The translations under genes were made by a program, and so were the position numbers. Under the pieces are notes generated by a model. That model made no database searches. It was not told where the DNA came from and saw only the letters and a list, made by a program, of their open reading frames with translations. This document shows positions 1 to 12,400 of a DNA stretch of 64,000 bases, one piece after another; position 1 is the stretch's first letter, and each line of letters opens with the position of its first letter. Origin of the DNA: Spongilla lacustris (lineage: Eukaryota; Porifera; Demospongiae; Spongillida; Spongillidae); assembly GCA_949361645.1 (NCBI GenBank), contig OX442422.1:9002426-9066425 (forward strand), given 5' to 3'.

Positions 1-186
1 TGGCTTTATCCGAAGTAGTATTTCCCTCAGACGATGTTTTGTAGTTTGTAATTGTGTTATGTTTATCTAGGATTAATATTGTGTATTTATTTATTTTTTA
101 GGATTGAAATAATATACATTATTGATACAAGATACAATTTAGGACATACAAAATACACGAGAACATGACCAAAACTAAATAACACA

Positions 187-1293
187 TCAGAAACAATCTT
201 GAGGGCAATATCTGGACATTATAGCCCTCACATTAGCCCTTGCTAGGTTCAGATTGAGCCGGCCATACAGCACTGATAGAACGGCAGATTTGGGCCTTGA
301 TGATGTTATGGCTAGGCGAGAGGCTAGACTCGAAAATGACTCCATAGCCTCTTTCCCCCATGTGCCATACGACTCAACCACAAGAGGGATACATAACCAA
401 CCTAATTCGCTGCACTTCACATCGTTGGCCTCATGCTTTCTGAGCTCAGTGGCTTGCGCAGCTGCTCCAGCAGTTACTCCCGCTTCAGACATATAATGTT
501 TGAGTTCAGCGGAGAGGTAACTGAAATGTCGCAGGCTGCCGTTTTCCCCAGAGCCCAGTTGGAAATGAGGACATCTGCAGGACGAGAGTGGCTGTGATCT
601 GGTGTAAGGTTGCAGCCAGCTTCTACTTGTACACTAAAGTGGGCTCGCCTACATGTTTCTGCCAATATGTCCCTCAACCTGTTGTGGCGGAATACCACAT
701 CCCCACCCCGCTTACAAGTAGTGGCATGATGCCCTAGGGGATCCAACATTTTATCTGGGCAGAGTGCGCAAACAGAACCCTCAGCTGTGTCGAGCCCTAA
801 CCACCACTTCAGTGCTGTCTGAAGTACTGGGGGGTCTAAGTGCAAACCTTAACCTTCAGATGGAATAACCGTCAGCCATGATGAAGCATGTGGGGAGGAT
901 GTTGATAAAAGTCGAGCTCTGTCAGCAATTGACAGAGAACCCTGGAGAACTCTGAATAAATTATCGTCCAAGATACTGGAAAGAGTCTTCTGAGAAGGTA
1001 ACTTTTCCAGTACTGATCCGATCTGCATGTTGTCTGACTGATGAACTGAAGAATTAAATATCTCCAAGGACTGGAGGAGGTACATGAGAATTTGAACCCA
1101 GGCCAGAGAAACATAACGATGCAATAAAGGCTGCTGGTGCATGATGAGACAGGGAACGCAGCCCAAGGCCTCCTCGGCTGAGGCTCAGCTGGGCCTGCTT
1201 CCACGCAGCAATGGAAGGATGCATTGTCTCATAATAATGCAACAACATTATGTTAAAAAATATATGCTCGATAAACTTGAAGAAGGGATCCAC
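187..1293 (-). mobile_element. Decayed 3' part of a reverse-transcriptase element (fragment 1)
   Basis: Read on the minus strand, three frames carry successive pieces of one protein. At about 1054-1200 lies a stretch with LSLSRGGLGLRSLSHHAP, typical of the region after the polymerase domain in many LINE-like elements. At 474-845 there is a Cys/His knuckle (CALCPDKMLDPLGHHATTC), then RPADVLISNW and DISVTSPL, which resemble the zinc knuckle plus restriction-like endonuclease end of R2/R4/NeSL-type retrotransposons. At 187-492 the C-terminus continues (GTWGKEAMESFSSLASRLA). Frame changes between the pieces and absence of the polymerase core show it is dead. Assignment to the endonuclease class is inference from motif spacing; the same family recurs at 12.4-12.9 and 61.8-63.5 kb. 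Confidence 0.6.
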
Positions 1294-1628
1294 CTGGATA
1301 GGATTGCTGTCGCATTTGCCATTTTAATGAGTTCATGGCTTCCTTTCCCCATCTCTGCAACTAGTGGAATACAACACCAGCCCAAGGCATTGCATTTGGG
1401 GTCATTTTCTCTATGTTTTCGCTCTTCTGTAGATAAGGCAGCTGCTACTGATGACACTTTTAGATTTAGCGGTGATGTCACTGAGATGTCAAAGGTAGCC
1501 AGCTTACCAAGGGCCCAGTTGGGTAGCAAAATGTCTGCAGGGCGTGAATTAAGATTGATACTTTTGATGGACAAGATATTTACCTTCTGCGCAAAGGGAC
1601 ACACCCCTGCCTCCATCAGTACTCCCAT
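1248..1628 (-). mobile_element. Second decayed RT-element C-terminal fragment
   Basis: The minus strand encodes SRPADILLPNWALGKLATFD, then ISVTSPLN and CNALGWCCIPLVAE, the same nuclease-like C-terminus as in the neighbouring fragment at 187-845. Two truncated copies therefore lie head to tail. The part at about 1531-1740 is also present at 55387-55570 inside an intron of gene K, so it belongs to the large duplicated block. No intact reading frame. Confidence 0.6.
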
Positions 1629-1759
1629 TTATGAATTAACGAATTTCTTGAACAGTGCCTGATAATTGTATTCTAATACAAGAGGGCACAAGTTTGTCAC
1701 CTCATTCCTTCACACTTCAGTTTACCAAGACATACTACAAGAAATGTTTGGAAGCATAT

Positions 1760-1970
1760 ATTAACGAGTAGTCAGGCGTGAGACGTCGCGAGATGGAGCT
1801 GGTTTGGGGGTAATCTAATGTCGGGCCATTATCGAGCTTGGGGGGTTGTTCTTGGAGGGGACACGGCAGTCCCCAGCACCACTTTGGCCATTAGATTTCA
1901 TTAGATTTCACAGACCGTGACTGTCTGGAGAAATAAAACAAATAAATAATAAAACAAAATAAAATATCGA
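1760..1970 (+). repeat. Possible retroposon 3' end with A-rich tail, inserted in the duplicated block
   Basis: This stretch is present here but missing from the matching place in the third duplicated block (about 55600). It ends with an A-rich, TAA/CAA-containing tail (1931-1970) after a segment with the direct repeat ATTAGATTTC. An A-rich end and presence/absence between paralogous blocks suggest a retroposed insertion. No family recognised and no clear target duplication. Confidence 0.3.
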
Positions 1971-2171
1971 ACTGCACTGCTACTTCCTTGCTACTCTCTC
2001 CGCATGCCGGGGTGATACTAGTGCACATGCATGCTTGCCTTCCCTCATTAACCTTGGTTAACTCGTTAACCTACATTTATGGTGTGTGGGGAGGGGCATG
2101 TACACATTCTCACCATCATGTGCCAGGTAGTGAAGTCTTCCCCCCCCCACCATTAGGATTGCCTCTTGAAG

Positions 2172-2911
2172 CTAGAGGGCAGTACACCAGAACTTGAGGA
2201 CTTCCACCAATCCTATGTACCTCGGCTAGGTGCCAAGGTATGCTCCAGACACACCCCTGCCCAGCAGTTTAGTGATGTCTGTGTGCGACTGGAGGATGAT
2301 TGGAGGAACCTCCTCCAAAGGTTGAGGGGATCGGTGGAGGAGATGGCAGTGAAGGTATGTGGATGACAGTGTGGTAGTACTTACTGTGGTGTAGGGGACA
2401 GTGTGGTAGTACTGTGGTGTAGGGGACATTGTGGTAGTACTGTGATGTAGGGGCAGTGTGGTAGTACTGTGGTGTAGGGGATAGCATGATAGTAGTGGGG
2501 ACAAAGGTATTATACTGTATGGTGCTCAAATGGTCACCATCTCTTGTTTGATGACTGAACATGCCAAGTAGTAGTGTGTAACAGTTGTAAGGTGGAATGA
2601 TTTGGCACATGTGTTGGAAGCATACATGTACCTCGTGCTCCTCTCAGGCACAAACATGGCGTCGTGAGGCAGCTCAGTGTATGCGCCAGTACAGGTCCAC
2701 TAAGGCTCTTCTGGACACAGCGACCTCCAAGATGGCCGACCATGAGGAGGTCATCAGAAGCTTGAGGCAACGCCTGGAGCAGGGAGCCTCTGTCCCGTCA
2801 TTACACCTCTCTGCCCGTACTCTACTGCTGCTCTTGGCAGCTATCATCATCGTAGCAGCTGTTCTGTATCTGGGAACCGCCAAAAGCCCGCCTGCTCATC
2901 GGCCATTGTGA
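2172..2911 (+). pseudogene. Truncated copy 1 of gene K (last two exons)
   Basis: Exons 2172-2354 and 2648-2911 match the last two exons of gene K (55705-55887 and 56304-56567) in length (183 and 264 bp), splice borders and almost all residues, for example LEDFHQSYVPRLGAKV and the membrane anchor TLLLLLAAIIIVAAVLYL followed by a short tail and stop. The upstream six exons are absent: before 2172 the sequence is retroelement debris. Both exons are open, so this is either a 5'-truncated pseudogene or a 3' piece recruited by an unseen promoter. It lies 538 bp upstream of gene A, as gene K lies upstream of gene C. Confidence 0.75.
2358..2500 (+). repeat. 28-bp minisatellite in the K-copy-1 intron
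   Basis: About five imperfect copies of a 28-bp unit built on GTAGTACTGTGGTGTAGGGG. The same repeat fills the matching introns at 37425-37756 and 55890-56150 with different copy numbers. Confidence 0.85.
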
Positions 2912-3400
2912 ACACGCTTTCAACTTCATTTCATTTAATCTTTGTATTTCCGCGCATCTGTTTGATTGTATTTTTGTACCAGTATTCTGATCACTCACCT
3001 GCTCTGATTTGATTATTTAAATGTTGTACCATCACAGCACATACCAGTATGGCACATACGTACATGTTCCGGTAGAGCTCTATGTTGTTTTAATGTAGCT
3101 CCAGTACAACCATTGTAAAAATACACATCAATGAACAAAGTTTGCTTCGTGTGGATCAGAGCAAGTGGCACATGTTACACTGTGCTGCTGCAATACAATC
3201 AGCATTTAAAATACCTTGCATCGCCTCATACATGTACTCTGTTTCATCATTTGCATGAGATTCATAGATTTTTGTAACCATCGTATAGTGCACATAATCC
3301 GCCACATGAAAGGTAACTTAGTTTTGAAATTAAAGACCGCGTATGATCGACTATATTGCGTACGTATACAAGTACCACCGTCAATCTATGATTAACGCCA
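2912..3400 (+). other. Intergenic region between K copy 1 and gene A
   Basis: Conserved in all three blocks (2912-3449, 37994-38492, 56568-57123), apart from small indels. No open reading frame of note. It would contain the 3' flank of the K copy and the promoter of gene A. No AATAAA is seen close to the K stop codon. Confidence 0.5.
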
Positions 3401-3404
3401 CAAG

Positions 3405-3449
3405 TGATTCGCTCACGTGACCCGTTTCCCCACCCCTTACAATAAATAT
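3405..3449 (+). promoter_or_regulatory. Putative core promoter/5' leader of gene A with CACGTGA box
   Basis: GCTCACGTGA lies about 40 bp upstream of the start codon in genes A, B and C, although the surrounding sequence has diverged in B. CACGTG is the classical E-box core bound by bHLH-type factors. An A/T-rich stretch directly precedes the ATG. Function is inferred from conservation only. Confidence 0.35.
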
Positions 3450-3480
3450 ATGGCGGGGCCTTCAGATCAGCACCTTCAAG
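3450..3480 (+). CDS. Gene A exon 1 (start codon)
   Basis: ATGGCGGGG encodes MAGPSDQHLQ, then splices after one base of the next codon at AAG|GTGAGG. Reading on through the 77-bp intron meets a stop, so splicing is needed. Genes B and C start with MAGPLDQHLQ and MAGPSDQHLQ with the same donor. Confidence 0.7.
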
Positions 3481-6400
3481 GTGAGGTGATCATGATCGTG
3501 ATCGCACCCACCACTGTTGAATATAAGCGTAACTTTTAAGTTTACTCTCTCCGTTAGACCTGCTCGACTCGCCGTGCAGTAATGAACACATGCTTACCAT
3601 AGCAGCAAAGTGTACCTTCGACTGGAAAGTGGTGGGCAGGCGTCTTCTGGTGGATCGTCCCCAGACCGTCGAAGACATTGATCGCGAAGAGCGGAGCGAA
3701 GAAGTAAAAAGAGACAAAATGTTTGAGAAGTGGAAGGAGAGGAAAGGGTCACGTGCTACTTATAGAGCCTTGATGAAGGCATTTGAAGAAGTAGGGAATC
3801 ATCAGGCTGCAGGGATGGTGAAGGAATTGGTATCACCAGTAGCCGAAGGTGATAATAATGTTGTTTGGATACAGTGATCCTTAAATAGAGTGCTCAAATG
3901 TGTACACTAAGCATAGTCCAGCTATGTAGGGTGGTCCTTCCTTCATATGATGTCATGTCCCCACCCATTCCTTCGTATGATGTCATGGAGTAGTTATGTC
4001 CCCACCCCTTCTTACATATGTCATGGAGTGGTTATGTCCCCACCCCTTCCTTCATATGATGTCATGGAGTGGTTATGTCCCCACCCCTTCCTTCATATGA
4101 TGTCATGGAGTAGTTATGTCCCCACCCCTTCCTTCATATGATGTCATGGAGTAGTTATGTCCCCACCCCTTCCTTCATATGATGTCATGGAGAGGTTATG
4201 TCCCCACCCCTTCCTTCATATGATGTCATGGAGTGGTTATGTCCCCACCCCTTCCTTCATATGATGGCATGGAGTGGTTATGTCCCCACCCCTTCCTTCA
4301 TATGATGTCATGGAGTGGTTATGTCCCCACCCCTTCCTTCATATGATGTCATGGAGTAGTTATGTCCCCACCCCTTCCTTCATATGATGTCATGGAGTAG
4401 TTATGTCCCCACCCCGTCCTTCATATGATGTCATGGAGTGGTTATGTCCCCACCCCTTCCTTTATATGATGTCATGGAGTGGTTATGTCCCCACCCCTTC
4501 CTTCATATGATGTCATGGAGTGGTTATGTCCCACCCCTTCCTTCATATGATGTCATGGAGTGGTTATGTCCCCACCCCTTCCTTTATATGATGTCATGGA
4601 GTGGTTATGTCCCCACCCCTTCCTTCATATGATGTCATGGAGTGGTTATGTCCCCACCCCTTCCTTCATATGATGTCATGGAGTGGTTATGTCCCCACCC
4701 CTTCCTTCATATGATGTCATGGAGTGGTTATGTCCCCACCCCTTCCTTCATATGATGTCATGGAGTGGTTATGTCCCCACCCCTTCCTTCATATGATGTC
4801 ATGGAGTGGTTATGTCCCCGCCCCTTCCTTCATATGTTCCCTGTCCTTCCTTTGACCAAGCAGGTGCTCAGCAGGTCCAACAAGCTGCAGCAGAAGTCCA
4901 GGAAGTGATGACCTCACAACCACCACCAACAGCTGCAGTAAATGGTAAAGAAGTGTTTATACATGTACACATATGAGTGTGTTTGTCCGGATTATTGATA
5001 AAACCAAAAGTGGCAAATGCGTAGCTGTGGTGAAACAGTTATATAGCACCATTAGGAACATACATGTATGTAAACAAAACTTATTTAAGAAGATTTCACG
5101 GTACTCTTTAGGGAGCTAAACAGGCTTTAATGGGCACTAGTAATTCCTAACATAACAACAACACACTCCAGCCTTATCTTTGTGATATGGGGTAGCCTTA
5201 CGTTTGTCATATGGCGCTGGGCGATGGTCCCTTTGTTCGCTTATTGTTGTATAATCGGAAGGCCATCCTCTGGGTATGCATGTATATAAAGATGATGCAC
5301 AACTCCAGCGCATGCTGCTGGTCAACAGGCGCTGGAGAGCTTCACCTTTCCCACCCTCCCCTCCACATGTATTTGTACTTTGCTGTATGATGCATTTCCT
5401 GCTTATATTCAATAACAGTAAGGCAGGGGGCAGAGCCCTGCGGGCTTGTCCCTACAAAGCCGGCTAGCCAAGCCGGGACCGGCGTCCAGACTTGGTACAC
5501 AGGTCACACAGTTGGTGACCAATGTCACCCTGGTGCCTGTCTAGTTGGCAGACTTTCCCAATGATCCAGGATCGCCAAGCCTGGACCAGCGTCCTGGCTT
5601 TGGTACACAGGTCACCCGGTTGTGGTCAGCAGCACTAGCTGGTGCCACCACTGCCGGGGAGTTTGGGTACAGGGACACAGACTTGTGGGGTACTACTGCC
5701 CCTTGCCCCCATTTGCTGCCAATAAGTCAACCAATGAACGTTACGCTTGCATTGTGTTTGGGTGTATCCAGCTAGGAATTATTAGGTTGATAATTAATTT
5801 GAAGCATAGGCATCATCCAGTACACTAGATATTAATTTTACTGAATGATGATCGCAGTGACTTTTGTGCCCCACGTGACTATTTAGATGATTTTTTCTGA
5901 AGGCAAGAGCTTAGAACAACTTACTTTTCCCGCCTATCTATATACAGCTGCACGTCAACGTAATGGGTATCTCGAATTTGACAATCTACTATAAGAGCAG
6001 CGAATACAACTGATTAGGTCAATAAAGCTTCGGCCCAAACAGACAAGAACTTGCTAAACTGTTCAACATCATTGGAAAGCTCAATTGACCAATTGCCTAA
6101 AGATTTGTTATCCACGCCCCTTGGTGTACAAATATGCCCAGATGGGGACACTCAGGAGAATAGAATGTTATTCCATCCATCCCGACGTAATGCTGAACCA
6201 GAGATTATATATAAAGCTAAACTAAGCCCAGCTAGTTAGAAGCAAACGAGGGGCGCCAAAAGGGGCGTGGCATATTGTATTTCGTAACCGTTTGACCCCA
6301 ATAATCGCTGTTTATACGTACATGCAAGCGAGCGCTAGAATGGGAGAGCTTACAGTGCTCACCACACCCCCTAGCTGGTCTGGTGGGGTGCCCCCCCTCC

Positions 6401-9400
6401 CGCACCCTCCCCAGGACGATGGGGGTGGTTGCTCTAACTCATAGTCTCAACTTAGGAGGTATTCCTTTCTTCGCTTAGCTTTCCTCTTTTGTAGCCGTAA
6501 AGGCATTTTGACAAAAACTGAGCAAAAACTCACGCAAAATCTGCTCTAATTAGCTATTAAGTGAAAACCTTTGCAATGTGAGAGTTCTGAATAGGGCTAC
6601 ATTACACTGAATGTTAATCGTGATCAAGCTTTCTGCATTAATTTTCGTGTGTCATGGCTGACAAGAATAATTATTTACATGTACATTCCACTTAGTGGAA
6701 TGTAAATAATGACTACTTCTTTAGAGAAATCCTTCATAGTAACGAATCCATTTCAGACAACGAACATAGAGGCAAGTATTTGGATCTGAATTTAAGGAAA
6801 CTGATTTGTTGAGATTATTGTCTGGGAGTTATGTAACTTTTAATATCGATAAGCTATAATATAATCATTAATTAATTCATCGATATTAATGAGCCACTCC
6901 AATCATCGACTCTTTCAGGCAGCTCTGCATGATTTGTAATGAGATAAGAAGAAGTGCACATGTTGGTGTTTAAAACTGTACATGAAACAGCTCATACCAT
7001 ACCAACATGTATGAGAGGCCTTTTTATCTGATAGTTCTGTAATGTGATATATAACTATAGTGATGTCTTTGTATGCAGATCCCACCTTCACACATAAAAA
7101 TGTGGTGAATGCTTTAAAAGATGTGGTGGAATGGAGGTTACTAGGAGATCAATTGAATATTAGTGCTCCAAAGATAAAAGAGATTGATATTGACAACCGA
7201 GGGCAGGTGGCAGACTGCAGACGTGCTCTAGTACAGTACTGGTTGGAGTCAGATGTATCATGCTCCTGGAAGACGCTCGCTGATGCCCTCAAGTCAATTC
7301 ACAAATCAGTATTGGCTGAAGAAATAATAAGGACATACTGCTCAATGTATCAAGGTCAGCTTGCATGCTAACGTACATGTATCGACTAAACATGTTTGCC
7401 AATTTGTGAAGCACGAGGGGTCAAAGCCGGCTAAAAGGATGCTAATTAAGAATTTGAAGCATACAGAGGCTCTATAAAGCTATTAATTTTGTGCAACCAA
7501 TTCATACTGATGTTGTTAGAGTGAAATAAAGAGATTGACAGTTGCATACATTTTAAATGCGTACAATTAATCAGAATGATATAATAAATAATAACTTTCC
7601 TCTTCATTCTAATTAATCAGCTTCAATCCTTCATTTTTTACTGTTGAGTACAATTAGTAACTGAACATCATCACATATTGAATAGGTGAATAAGAAGGAA
7701 ACAGCATTAGTATCGTCAAAGAGCGTAACTCTATTTTCATGACCTGATACTAAGTCAATAACTATGCCACGAACCCTATGCACATGCAAGACCATGCATG
7801 AGATGATTTACAGATTTAGTTTTAGTGGTTCGTTGTAGTGCAGCCAATTTAAACCAGGCAGCTCGAAATGGTCGCTTTTTCGGATGTATTTGCACGGCCA
7901 TCATTGTTAAATGGCAATAAAGAAGGACAAAAAAATGCAGCAGCTTCAAAGCAATTAATGTAGAGACTTCACTTGCATGCGTACTTATACATGTACTGCA
8001 TGCGTGTATCATAAACACGTATAACCTCAATATTTAATACATGTAAGGGGTGCAGTTGGGTAGAGTGGGTGTGGTCCTTAAAATTTGGTATGGCCATGGC
8101 CGGCCCGGCCCTATAGGGCGCAACGCCCTTGGTTTAAGGTGTTAAGGCCATTCCAAAGTTTCCCATCCTCCGCCCACATCATTATAGACCACCTGTATAA
8201 TGTCACCATTATGTCCATTATTCTAATTATAGGAATATGTTTTCAATTTTATTTGTTTGAGATGTTGGTAAACGTGTCACATTACAAAAAACTTGCATGC
8301 TGCTTCTCAGACATCAACAGTTACAGGCCTGGATATACAGCGCCATCATCAGTTTTCAGGTGTGCCGCCTTTTGCTCATGATGTAAGATTGCATAAGAAT
8401 GCATAATAATTATTGTATTCATTTTAATAATTAGATGTAAATAATGGATAATAACTGCCTACCCGCATGGGTTTTGGTAAATGGTCCGGACAGGAAACAA
8501 CAATCACATTTGGAATGGCCTAAAGTAACTAAATTTAATTCTGATCGTTAACAATGCAACATCAGTGCAACGAAATACACTTGACCGTAATGTGCGTGGT
8601 GCCACTTTTTCTGATGCATACTGTAGTGCTATGGTGCCGTGCTTGTGAAGTAGTGCTGTTGTGCAGTGCTTGTGAAGTAGTGCTATGATGCAGTGCTTGT
8701 GAAGTAGTGAGTAGTGCTATGGTGCCCTTTTCCCATATGATGTCATGGAGTGGTTATGTCCCCACCCCTTCCTTCATATGATTTCATGGAGTGGTTATGT
8801 CCCCACCCCTTCCTTCATATGTTCCCTGTCCTTCCTTTGACCAAGCAGATGCTCAGCAGGCCCAACAAGCTGCAGCAGAAGTCCAGGAAGTGATGACCTC
8901 ACAACCACCACCAACAGCTGCAGTAAATGGTAAAGAAGTGTTTATACATGTACACATATGAGTGTGTTTGTCCCGATTATTGATAAAACCAAAAGGGGCA
9001 AGTGCTTGGATAGCTGTGGTGAAACAGTTATATAGCACCATTAGGAACATATGTAAACAAAACTTAACTAATTTTAGAAGATTTTATTTTGAAGCATAGG
9101 CATCATGCAGTACACTAGATATGTTTTTTTGATTAATTTTACTGATTGATGATCGCAATGACTTTTGTGCCCCACGAGACTATTTAGATGATTTTTTCTG
9201 AAGGCAAGAGCTTAGAACAACTTACTTTTTCTGCCTATCTAGATACAGCTGCTATTTATGGGCCAGTTAATTTTTTAAATTTACACGTCAATGTAATGGG
9301 TATCTCGAATTTGACAATCTACTATAAGAGCAGCGAATACAATTAGGTCATTAAAGCTTAATTCGACCCAAACAGGCAAGAACTTGCCAAACCGTTCAAC

Positions 9401-12400
9401 ATCATAGGAAAGCTCAATTGACCAATTGCCTAAAAATTTGTTTTCCATGCCCCTCGATGTACAAATGTGCCCAGATGGGGACACCCAGGAGAATAGATTG
9501 TTATTCCATCCATTCCGACGTATCTTTGAGCAGGCTAATTTATTTTACAAATTGAGCCTTTCTGTATTCAAAAGTGCTATTTAGCCATGTGCTGCTTATA
9601 CTTTTATATTAGCTTTACACGGCAGTTATAAAGTGAAAGAAAAGACATTTTGAGAATTAATGACATGGATGTTCACACCTATGAGCTTTTCCATGCAAGT
9701 ACACCATGGGTGTAATTTGGTTTAAAATAGATGTGTGAACACCAGTTGTCAAGTACTGTGCTGTGCCAAGCCAACACTGTTTCAGCAAATCGTGTCCAGC
9801 AAGGCACTTAAGTTGTACACTAAGGAATATTGTAATTGTGCATGCAGTGCCAAAGATGTGTCATCATGGATCAGTAAATGTACTTATGTCAGTATATCAC
9901 CTCTAAAAGTCATGATGAAGTACAATAATTTTAATCTAATCTTTCAGAAAAACGTTTTATAAAGGATAACTGTGGCTGTGGAAAACCGTGTGTCTTCAAA
10001 GGACTCATTACCAATGGATGTCCTAATCCACTAAGACAGCCATTTGCGTACCTTGACATTGGTACACTTACTAAGAATGAAAGAGACATTTTACTACTAA
10101 AGCTTAAGGCTGATGCAGATGCTATAGATGACAGATATCGCTACATGGTCCTTAGGTTTAAAACCTGGATGGCAGAAAATGTGACTGTGGAAGAATACAG
10201 GGAGATCCTTACAAATATACCTGGTAGTATGAAGAAAGGTGTGGCTATGCTTAAGGACAGACAAAAGGAGATTGAGGCAGCTAATTATTTCAACTGCTCA
10301 GCAATACTCTCTGACTACTACACGTGGTTTAATTGTTCAGTCTTAGCAAAAGTAGTAGAAGATGCTAAAACTTTAACTCACAAAGATCCAACAGAGATTT
10401 TGTCAAACCTTCAGTCCTACACAGAGGAGGTGCACAAGTATTGCAAACGGAACATCTTTGAATGTCCCCCACCTTCATGTATGTCATCCACAAAGGGCAC
10501 TACTTACTTTGTATTAAAACTGGATGAGTGTCTGGTAATTGACAAAGAAAAATTCAGTATGAAAGAAATTCAACAAGTTGAAGCTACTCTAATGACAGAT
10601 TTCGATATTCCAGAGTATGTATTGAAGTTATGTACTTTTGCTGAAGGATGTGTGGAGCTGGTGTATTCTGTACCACTGTGTATATACTCAGTACTGTTTC
10701 CTTTGGATGAAGAACAGTGGAAACATCTTATCACACTTGATGTGACAGAGATCATAACAAAGGACTACCACTATGAGAAGGAACATGTAAGCATACACAT
10801 GTATATCTCCTTTATGTGTTTAGATTACCATACTTACAATACACCTGTGTCATGCATGTGATAGTCTAATAAAATGCACGCATTGGCAGATTTTATTTAC
10901 GTATTGTATGTGCATCAAGGTACTTATAAACATTTGTGAAAGGCCTTTTGTCAGCAAATAATGCTATGTTATCTTGTATGTCTTTCTTTGAAGATAGTTT
11001 TTTATGTCTACAAAAAATATATTGAATTAACCCTATATAAGCCAGGAAACACAAAAAAGCTTCCCCCATATTTTCTAGTATTACAGATACCATGGTAGTA
11101 TAGTTATATAGTGTTTTTCTAGTGCATGTAATACATATGTATGTGGGCGGGCATCAGCTGATTTGAAGCTAGCTTACATCACCTGGCTTTGCTAATGCTG
11201 ATTTTTGTCTTGGTGAGTTCATCAGTTAGTTATATCTACATTTCCTCCTTCATGGAGTACGTGTGTAACATCCGTTGATACATAATTGTTGATAATTATA
11301 CATTAAAGTACATGTAACACATGTCTTTTGGGTGGTTTTTCAAAACATTATATTCCAAAACTATACATGTATTTTCTTTCAAATTTTGCTTTATCTCGTT
11401 TGTGCGTGCATTATAAGATCACCCTGCTAGTCTAACAGGTGCAGGATGTTAAAGGTGTAATCTATAACCAGGCTCCCATGATGAAGATAATAGTTTTATG
11501 CCAAATTGTGTCCAAAACCTTGTTCAGTTATAATACCAGTTATAATATCTTTCAATCTATTCATATACCATAGGTCCACAACCAACTCGGGACAGTAGCT
11601 ATTTTCTTAAGTGGAACAATGTGGGGAATAGAAATGATAAACATGGGCGAAAGGGACAGTGTGTGAAGAGAGCAAATGTGCATGCCTGCATGATTTCGCA
11701 TAATTACGTTACAGTGTATTCAACTAGCCTCGTCCCCAGGCCCTGTTTTTATTAAAGTTACGGGGGTGAAAAAAAACAGGGCCTGGTAGACACTGCCAGG
11801 GTCCTAGCGTGCATGTGCTAGTTTGTCCCAGAATACCTGGGGTAATCGTAATTTTCCTTTTGGAAACCATTCTGTATACTCGTCTGATTTCACGATGGCG
11901 TATTCTGTTGAGTTTCGAGAAGTGGTGACCGTGTCTTATTCTTTATCGAGCGAAAGCAGACGAGCAGAATACGCCATCGCGAAATCAGACAAGTATACGG
12001 AATGGTTTCCAAAAGGAAATTACGATTACCCCAGACTATAGTAATAGTGAATCATTTGTATGAATTGCCATGCACTACATGTATATGGCCATCACACAGC
12101 CTTCTACATGTAGGTGTAGGAAAGGTCAGTTTAGGGCGATTTTGGCTAGAATTCAGATTTTTACCAAAAAAGAATTTTATAGTGGTGAAAAAGTGTAGGA
12201 CCCCTACGTGTAAGAAGTCCAAAATGGTCTATGGTAATGATCTGCTCTAACCCTTAATTGTGCTAATTCTTGGACAAAAAGGAGGTAAAAATATAACAAG
12301 TTCTTGGAGTACATAGGACGAATGTTTGATTTAGCCTACTTGTAGGTAATTGTGAAGACATGGTCATCTAACTTACTAGAAATGGATTTCTGAGGAACTC

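Noticed and set aside
3947..4632. Short Pro/Tyr/Ser-rich frames in the 41-bp repeat
   Set aside because: Repeat artefacts within an intron present in three paralogs.
5545..5775. Open frame starting MADFPNDPGSPSLDQRPGFG
   Set aside because: Lies in a diverged direct repeat, has no splice-phase fit with gene A and no domain pattern.
11823..12250. Two open frames over the hairpin element
   Set aside because: They read the two arms of one inverted repeat; no protein similarity.
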